From Micromussa lordhowensis (lineage: Eukaryota; Cnidaria; Anthozoa; Scleractinia; Lobophylliidae), in NCBI GenBank assembly GCA_964020085.1, contig OZ026609.1, positions 4,468,803 through 4,532,802 of the forward strand: 64,000 nucleotides of DNA. Reading direction: 5' to 3'. The notes below the pieces were generated by a model. The model was not told the origin of the DNA. It was given only the letters and a program-made list of their open reading frames with translations, and ran no database searches. Of the stretch, positions 58,501 through 64,000 are shown piece after piece. Within the stretch, counting starts at the first letter, position 1. Each line of letters begins with the position of its first letter. Made by a program: the position numbers and the translations under genes.

Positions 58501-61500
58501 TCTCGAAACAGACCAAGAATGCCAACCAGTCGACTAATGTGCAGATCGATCTTTATCAAAAGAAAAGTGTTATATATGGTTCGGCCCATGCTATGACTTG
58601 AACCCATTCAATTTCACCGTTTATGAGCTAATAGAATGCAAAACGATACCTCAAAGGATGTCTAGAGTAAATTCTCCCTGACGAAGAATAAATTTAAATG
58701 GTTCAGAAAACTAAATAATTTATGACCTAACATGTTCGGTGTCAATCGAGTATTGCATTTCTTGAAAGTGGGCCATCGGTTCTTTTGCTGGGTTGCAAAA
58801 ATCCTATACAGTGTTAACCGAAACACATGAAGCCGATACGAAGCCGGAAACTTAAAATATCCCATTCACTGAATAGCAGCATATAGATGGAATTCTCGTT
58901 TCGCGCAATCCTCAAGGACTTATTTTCCGCAAGTCTTCTTCGCTCTTCTGATTGTTTTATCAACAGTGAAAATGGAATGGATTATGCTGTAGCGCCTAGC
59001 CCTGGAGCCAAAACGCAAAGCGCCTAAAATAACATTTTTGTAAAACAAAAACAACAACACATCTTGCTTCGCGTTTTTAAGTCGCAAAGCTGACCAAATC
59101 CATCTCATCCTGATTTCAGAAGTGAAGAAGTTTATTCTTTTTGCCGACGCTGACGACAAATCCACCAAGTATGTTTCTTTGGACACGGACTATTTTGCAT
59201 CTGTAACTCTGTTTAATCATCTTGGGACCCAGCGGCCAATTGCATTGGACTATGATCCTGTTGAAGATCGAGTGTACTGGTCAGACATTGCTCAAGGTCG
59301 AATCATAAGCGCATTTTTCAATGCCACCTCGGTTAAAACGCTGTTTCGCTGCAACGTTGGAACACCTGACGGCTTAGCCATTGACTACGTAGCAAGAAAC
59401 ATTTATTGGACGGATACAGGAACCAATAGGATTGAAGTAGGACTGATTGATGGAACTGGAAGGAAACTGCTTATCAAAGACGGACTTGACGAGCCCCGGG
59501 CCATTGTACTTGATGAAACAAATGGGTAAGATGCATGAGCTTCTGTATACCCAAGTGGTCTTCATTATTATTATTATTATTATCATTATCATTGTCATTG
59601 TCATTGTCATTGTCATTGTCATTGTCATTGTCATTGTCATTGTCATTGTCATTGTCATTGTCATTGTCATTGTCATTGTCATTGTCATTGTTCTTGTTAT
59701 TGTTAGCATAACGGGTCATTTTGTAATGTTAGTTAATCATTAATATAACAAGCAGTATTGCAGCTTACATCTCGTGCGTAACACTTGAACATATTGAAAT
59801 GAGAACGTCGCTAAAAAAAAAACCAGTCAAATTAGAACCTTTGCACGAACGTTTTATACCTAAGTGATAAAGGAAGACATCTAATAAAAATAACTTAGAA
59901 ATTGACAGCTTTGAACCGTTTCCAGTAGAACGGTGGCCTGGTAAAAAGAGACAAATTGGATAGTGTGTTATTGCTTTCAGTACGATGTATTGGACAGACT
60001 GGGGCGTCGTCCCGAAGATCGAAAAAGCTGGGATGGATGGTTCAGCGAGACAGACCATTGTAACTGGAAACCTAGGCTGGCCAAATGGACTCACTATAGA
60101 CCAAGCGACAAAGCGACTGTTTTGGGCCGATGCTAAACTTGACAAAATTGAGGTATCAGACGTCAATGGACGAAACAGACAGTTAATAATGTCATCTGTG
60201 GCTAATATCCATCCTTATGGACTAGCGGTGTATCAGGACATGCTATACTGGACTGATTGGAATACCAAGAGCATTTCACGATATAACCTAAGCAGTGGGA
60301 ACCAGGACATCGTAGTTAGTGGCCTTCAAAAACCGATGGACATTCACGTATTTGATCCGGCCTTGGTATTTTCGGGTACTTATAGTTTATCATCTTTTCG
60401 TTCTATCACAACTTACCTCAACTGTCTACCTACGAACCAAGTGGCCCATCAGGCCGGAACTTATACCGGTTTGTGTAGCATGAATCGACTAGAAATATTT
60501 CTACTCCCCTATGGATGGGTTGCTAGTCCATCACAGTGTTACCCCAAGCATAAAGTAGGCAGGTACCTATTTATACACCTGGGTAAAGAGATGTAATATG
60601 AGAGCATGGTGTCTTACCTGTCAAAAAATAAATTAGCAAGATACGAAAGATTCGAAAATATCTAGTACTGAACCGTACAAGTGCTAAATCGCGGTTTTTT
60701 GTTTTGTTTTTTTTTCAGGTTCGCATCACTGTTCTCAGAACAATGGACTCTGCAGCGATTTCTGCCTTCTTAAACCAGGAGGGTACCAGTGCGCATGTCC
60801 GACGGGCATTTTCCTCAAGTCCGATGGGAAAAGCTGTGACCACGGTGAGGAATCAATGCGTTAATAAGCTTCAATCTTTTAACTACAGTAGGTACCACTC
60901 TAGCTGACTTGACCCTAGTCGGTTATCGTGTGGATTATCTACCTTCTCTTTGTAGTGTAGCTTACATGACGTGGATTACAACATAGTTTCTAAATAGCCA
61001 TCTTGGAGCGAGTGTTGCACTTCTTGACTTGCCAAGCACTAATAACTAAAGCAAAATATATAGAAAGAGGAAAAATTACAGAAAGGGGCACCGGCAGATT
61101 GGCAAACTGTAAAAACATGCCAGACAAAGTGCCGTTTCCATAGTACAGTAAGAACTTTAAGCATATGGAACGCTGACGGAGATGAGGGCGCCGAAACCTG
61201 TGAGAAGACCGAGGATAAAAACCGGGTGATGTGGCTGGAATTCACAAAAATTGAGCAGCACAATCGGAACGCGGGATTTCCGCACGGTCAGCTGAGCTTA
61301 TTATTCCTCCTATGTTGATCAGGATGATTTGTCATTGAAAGCAGTTCGCAATTAACTGTTGATAAGTTACGATGAAGATGTGCTAAACGATGTCAAACTT
61401 CTATGATTCATATCCTGATTTTAACTTCGATGATTTGGAGGACGACGAGTGCTTTTCCGAATTTTGCTTCCACAAACGTGAGTTGTCTCCTCCCGCTGAA

Positions 61501-63739
61501 GAGTTGAAGTGCTATCAAAGAAGCAGCTGTAGCGAATTGGAGCCTCTTTGTATTTTGCTTAAGAGACAGCTATCCTTGCAGATATTCTGACATGGTAGCT
61601 CTATTTACGAAACCTGTACCAGTGTTATGCATGACTACCAGTCACAGAGTGAGCCATCGAATTTTGGAGTGGAATGATAACATACTTGACCTCAATTCAC
61701 TAAAAAGATGAAGCCATACCATAACAGCTAATCCTAAATGGTAAAATCAAGCAAATGAAAATATTACTAGCAGATGTTAACTCAGACTGCCGCGACAAAT
61801 TAGTTTCCCAACATATAAAGATGTAAGTAAACCACTGATCCAAAAACGGCTACACAAGTTTTAACGCTGTCTTCCCTTTTAAGGTAATTCCCTTGAAATT
61901 GTTCTACTATCAAACTTTTTTTGAAACTTGGCATAGTTAACTTTCATGATGTGACCATTAAAAAAATGCAATAAAAAATGGGGTCACCGTGCTTGTTTAC
62001 GCGTCAGCAGGCTCTAAAAATGGGGTGTTTTTACTGGTTGGGCGTTAAAAATTCGAATCATCTTCATGCAGAATTAAGTCTTGCTTACTTGAAAGACACA
62101 AAATTTATCTTGAAAGTAAAGGTACTTTTATTCACATAAGAACTACTTTGCGAAAAAAAAATCATGTTCTACTATCAAACGTTTTTCCTTCTATAGATAT
62201 GCTCTCTATTAGACTGTTCTTAGCAAATACCAAAACAAAAAATCGGGGGTCACCGAGCTCGTTTAATAGATAGGGAGCACTTCTTTCGCTATCGAGCTTA
62301 GTTTGAGGGAAATCATTTAGGTTTTGTACGCGCACGCGCTCATGTGCGCGCGCTAATGACGCGAAAATCGTGCGCAGTAGGGATACGCAATGCAATACTA
62401 GGCAATTACCTTAAATGTGTTACCAATTTCATCATAATAAACCTTTTGACACTTGAGTGCTTCTTGATATAAAAATTTCGGTTGAAATGCGTGTAAGGTG
62501 TCTTTATTTACCTAAGCTTTCAAAAACATATTTCACGGTGCTCACATGTTCGCCAACTGGCTTGAGTGCTTTCTCTGCGTTTCGTTAAGATAAGATATCT
62601 CGCATAACGAGAGAAAACAAACAATTAAAGTTTCTCGACATTAGTACCACGGTTTTATTTAGCAATGATACAGCAGAGGAAACGAAAGCGAAAACTTACG
62701 CTTTCCGACAACGCGAAATGAGCTCTACTCACGTCGGGTCCGAACGCAGAACGTCAACATGTTTCCCGCCAGTCATGCGCAGTGGACCTTTTGGCGTTTT
62801 CCTGATCTTGTGGCGTTCGCGTCGCCGCCCGCATTATCGTTGCTTAAAGTCCCTAGTCACAACATCACGTCCGTAAACAATAATTTGTTAAACAAATTTC
62901 AAAAGTTGATGTATTGAACATTACCCCTTCTAGAAAAAAAAACTACAGTTTGTTTAGATTGTGTATATATTTAGGGTCAGTCTAGACGCTTCATGTGACA
63001 AACGGCTTTTCAGACGAAGAAAAACAACTTGTAAAGAGCAGAAAAAAATAACGAGAAAGCACGCTGAAATTATGTACCACTCAAAAGTTATGTCGATAGA
63101 GATAACGTTCGTTGAAAAAAGTACTCTGTGAATGAAACAGGTCCCCTTTTGATTCATACTATAGTTACTTGAGATTATTAAGTTTTGACATTTGTTATAT
63201 CATGGCAGGTGAATACTGAAATCGCACCATCAATAGCAATTACGTCTATCTACACTTTTGTAGAATATGTAGATCAGTTCGATTGTCGTGGGTTAATTTT
63301 TTTTTTATGTTCAAGGTATGTTCGACAAAACAAGCTCAGACAAATTCGCAATCTTTGCTGAAGCAGACACTGGAGAAATTTACAAGGTTCCTCTGGAAGT
63401 GCCCGAGACCCCTTGCTATCCTCTAGGAATCAGCACAAACATCTCAAGACCTGTGGCCGTTGATTACGATCCAGTCGAAGGAAAAATTTATTGGAGTGAC
63501 GTGACTTTGGAACTAGTGGCCAGAGCTTTTCCTAACGGCTCTTCAGTTCAAGTTATTGCGTACAATAATGTTATTTCTCCAGAAGGACTGGCAGTAGATT
63601 ATGTTGGACGAAATATATATTGGACAGATGAGTCAAAGAATAGAATTGAGGTGGCAAGGTTGGATGGGTCATCTAGAAGGAGCCTAATCACATCAAACAT
63701 TGAAAAGCCAAGAGCCATATTACTCGATATTGGAGGAAG
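55475..63739 (+). CDS. LDL-receptor-related protein, LRP5/6-like order, 8 exons, 3-prime incomplete
   Basis: Signal peptide followed directly by YWTD beta-propeller 1, EGF 1, propeller 2, EGF 2 and the first part of propeller 3. At least 782 residues up to the right edge. No LDL-A repeats precede the first propeller, which is the layout of LRP5/6 Wnt co-receptors. LRP4 and other LRPs carry LDL-A repeats first. Each propeller is coded by two exons (about 394-424 and 395-398 bases) and each EGF by one of exactly 126 bases, so the propeller-EGF unit multiplied as a genomic block. Assignment to LRP5/6 proper is uncertain without the C-terminal half. Confidence 0.85.
55554..56439. other. LRP-like intron 1
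   Basis: Holds the palindrome at 56226-56386 and a segment at 55905-55985 similar to 46380-46450. Confidence 0.6.
56226..56386. mobile_element. Palindromic MITE just upstream of LRP-like exon 2
   Basis: AATAGGCCATTTTCGATATA at the left and TATAGCGAAAATGGCCTATT at the right, with GGCTCCGAGGATAGGGGAAT / ATTCCCCCAAGCCTCGGAGCC inside. Right end lies about 53 bases from the exon 2 acceptor. Confidence 0.85.
56440..56833 (+). CDS. LRP-like exon 2: propeller 1, first half
   Basis: Residues 27-157. YWTD-type motifs GYIFWSDV and QLYWTDT, with [11 protein letters not shown] and EEPRAIALD. Acceptor CGTCTCTAG. Ends AG in phase 2. Confidence 0.92.
56834..57363. other. LRP-like intron 2
   Basis: Nothing recognised. 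Confidence 0.4.
57364..57761 (+). CDS. LRP-like exon 3: propeller 1, second half
   Basis: Residues 158-290. [51 protein letters not shown]. Completes the six blades. Confidence 0.92.
57762..58261. other. LRP-like intron 3
   Basis: Contains a repeat tail at 58005-58215. Confidence 0.5.
58005..58215 (+). repeat. SINE/LINE-tail-like fragment
   Basis: GGATTCGATTCCGGTGCCAC resembles a tRNA B box, followed by CACAAGTGAGCTGAGTTTGT and CAAAAACCAACACTTTACAT, words I associate with a common invertebrate retroposon tail. No convincing A box is seen. Confidence 0.4.
58262..58387 (+). CDS. LRP-like exon 4: EGF domain 1
   Basis: Residues 291-332. [38 protein letters not shown]. The six-Cys LRP-type EGF after propeller 1. 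Not visible as an ORF of its own from an ATG. Confidence 0.92.
58388..59119. other. LRP-like intron 4
   Basis: Nothing recognised. Confidence 0.4.
59120..59525 (+). CDS. LRP-like exon 5: propeller 2, first half
   Basis: Residues 333-467. [68 protein letters not shown]. Closest in style to canonical LRP propellers. Confidence 0.93.
59564..59703 (+). repeat. (ATT)n then (ATTGTC)n microsatellite
   Basis: Several ATT/ATC units, then about 18 units of ATTGTC, in LRP-like intron 5. Frames of Ile/Val or Asp/Asn repeats across it are artefacts. Confidence 0.95.
59981..60375 (+). CDS. LRP-like exon 6: propeller 2, second half
   Basis: Residues 468-599. [70 protein letters not shown]. The donor GTACTT after TCGG is chosen by phase and by the following EGF. 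The open frame then runs on into repeat DNA. Confidence 0.88.
60376..60600 (+). repeat. Retroposon-tail-like fragment directly after exon 6
   Basis: GGATGGGTTGCTAGTCCATC, ACAGTGTTACCCCAAGCA and ATTTATACACCTGGGTAAAG match a widespread invertebrate repeat that I recognise only from memory of its style. The exon 6 open frame continues through it. Confidence 0.45.
60719..60844 (+). CDS. LRP-like exon 7: EGF domain 2
   Basis: Residues 600-641. [38 protein letters not shown]. Long pyrimidine tract and TTCAG acceptor; donor GTGAGG. Same length as exon 4. Confidence 0.92.
60845..61880. other. LRP-like intron 7, left part
   Basis: A 66-codon plus frame at 61390-61590 with an acidic [14 protein letters not shown] stretch is open but lacks splice or homology support. 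Nothing else is seen. Confidence 0.35.
61881..62413. mobile_element. MITE with TTAAGGTAATTCCC / GGCAATTACCTTAA ends
   Basis: Terminal inverted repeat at both edges. TGTTCTACTATCAAAC occurs twice (61898 and 62165) and GGGGTCACCG twice (61980 and 62244), suggesting an internal tandem duplication. Confidence 0.75.
62414..63315. other. LRP-like intron 7, right part
   Basis: Nothing recognised. Confidence 0.4.
63316..63739 (+). CDS. LRP-like exon 8: propeller 3, first half
   Basis: Residues 642-782. [70 protein letters not shown]. Donor GTAATC in phase 2. The gene continues beyond the window. Confidence 0.92.
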
Positions 63740-64000
63740 GTAATCTAGAATTCCAAAGCACTAAGCATATACATAGCGTTTTATTCTGTTTTATTCTGTT
63801 GAAGTACTATCGGATATCTGTGCCAACTAAACAGCACTTTGGAGTTCAGTCACTAATACTTTTAACGATCGTTCTCGACGTTCTTGATGTATTAGGTCAT
63901 TGCTGGAAACATTTGATAATGTTCGAAAATGCTTACAAATCTTTCGATGGGTGGAGTCTGTTTAAAGATACTCGTTCCCTCTTTAAGACGCATGGTCAAT
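63740..64000. other. LRP-like intron 8, incomplete
   Basis: Intronic sequence cut by the window edge. No feature seen. Confidence 0.5.

Noticed and set aside
59374..59743. Asp/Asn, Met/Thr and Ile/Val repeat frames
   Set aside because: They read through the (ATTGTC)n microsatellite.

Overview
This is a 64 kb window of AT-rich invertebrate nuclear DNA. There are no operons or ribosome-binding sites. Genes are split by GT-AG introns, and introns and intergenic DNA are full of small non-autonomous repeats: terminal-inverted-repeat elements, palindromes, microsatellites and short repeat tails. The gene families and several repeat families that I recognise point to an anthozoan cnidarian, such as a stony coral or sea anemone. 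That placement is an inference, not a measurement.

Three protein-coding genes can be built with splice sites that keep frame. (1) On the minus strand at 710-4032 lies a three-exon homeobox gene of about 379 residues. Its homeodomain is split by an intron between positions 46 and 47 and carries isoleucine at position 50. (2) On the minus strand at 16002-52722 lies a 33-exon gene for a modular receptor-like protein of about 3123 residues related to SVEP1. In order it has a signal peptide, TSP1, EGF, an array of sushi (CCP) and HYR domains, a module with polybasic sites, three ephrin-receptor-like Cys repeats, 21 EGF repeats, a pentraxin/LamG-like domain, two EGFs, a sushi domain, a second copy of the polybasic module, another ephrin-receptor-like repeat, one transmembrane helix and a tyrosine-rich cytoplasmic tail. 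(3) On the plus strand, from 55475 to beyond the right edge, lies an LDL-receptor-related gene with alternating YWTD beta-propellers and EGF domains. It starts directly with a propeller, as LRP5/6 do. Genes 2 and 3 are divergent and share a 2.75 kb intergenic region containing a duplicated block of roughly 0.45 kb.

Layout: 1-4.0 kb homeobox gene; 4.0-16.0 kb intergenic, rich in repeats, including two inverted copies of a 0.5 kb element and several hairpins; 16.0-52.7 kb SVEP1-like gene; 52.7-55.5 kb divergent intergenic region; 55.5-64.0 kb LRP-like gene, incomplete at the 3-prime end. I saw no complete autonomous transposon, rRNA, tRNA or CRISPR array.

The most interesting observations are these. 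The SVEP1-like protein is membrane-anchored, with a phosphotyrosine-type tail and a duplicated furin-site module. The homeodomain is unusual at its specificity residue. A set of perfect hairpins shares ends and architecture but not arm sequence. A palindromic element carries hammerhead-ribozyme-like motifs on both arms. An intron-borne repeat terminates at the splice acceptor of one SVEP1-like exon.
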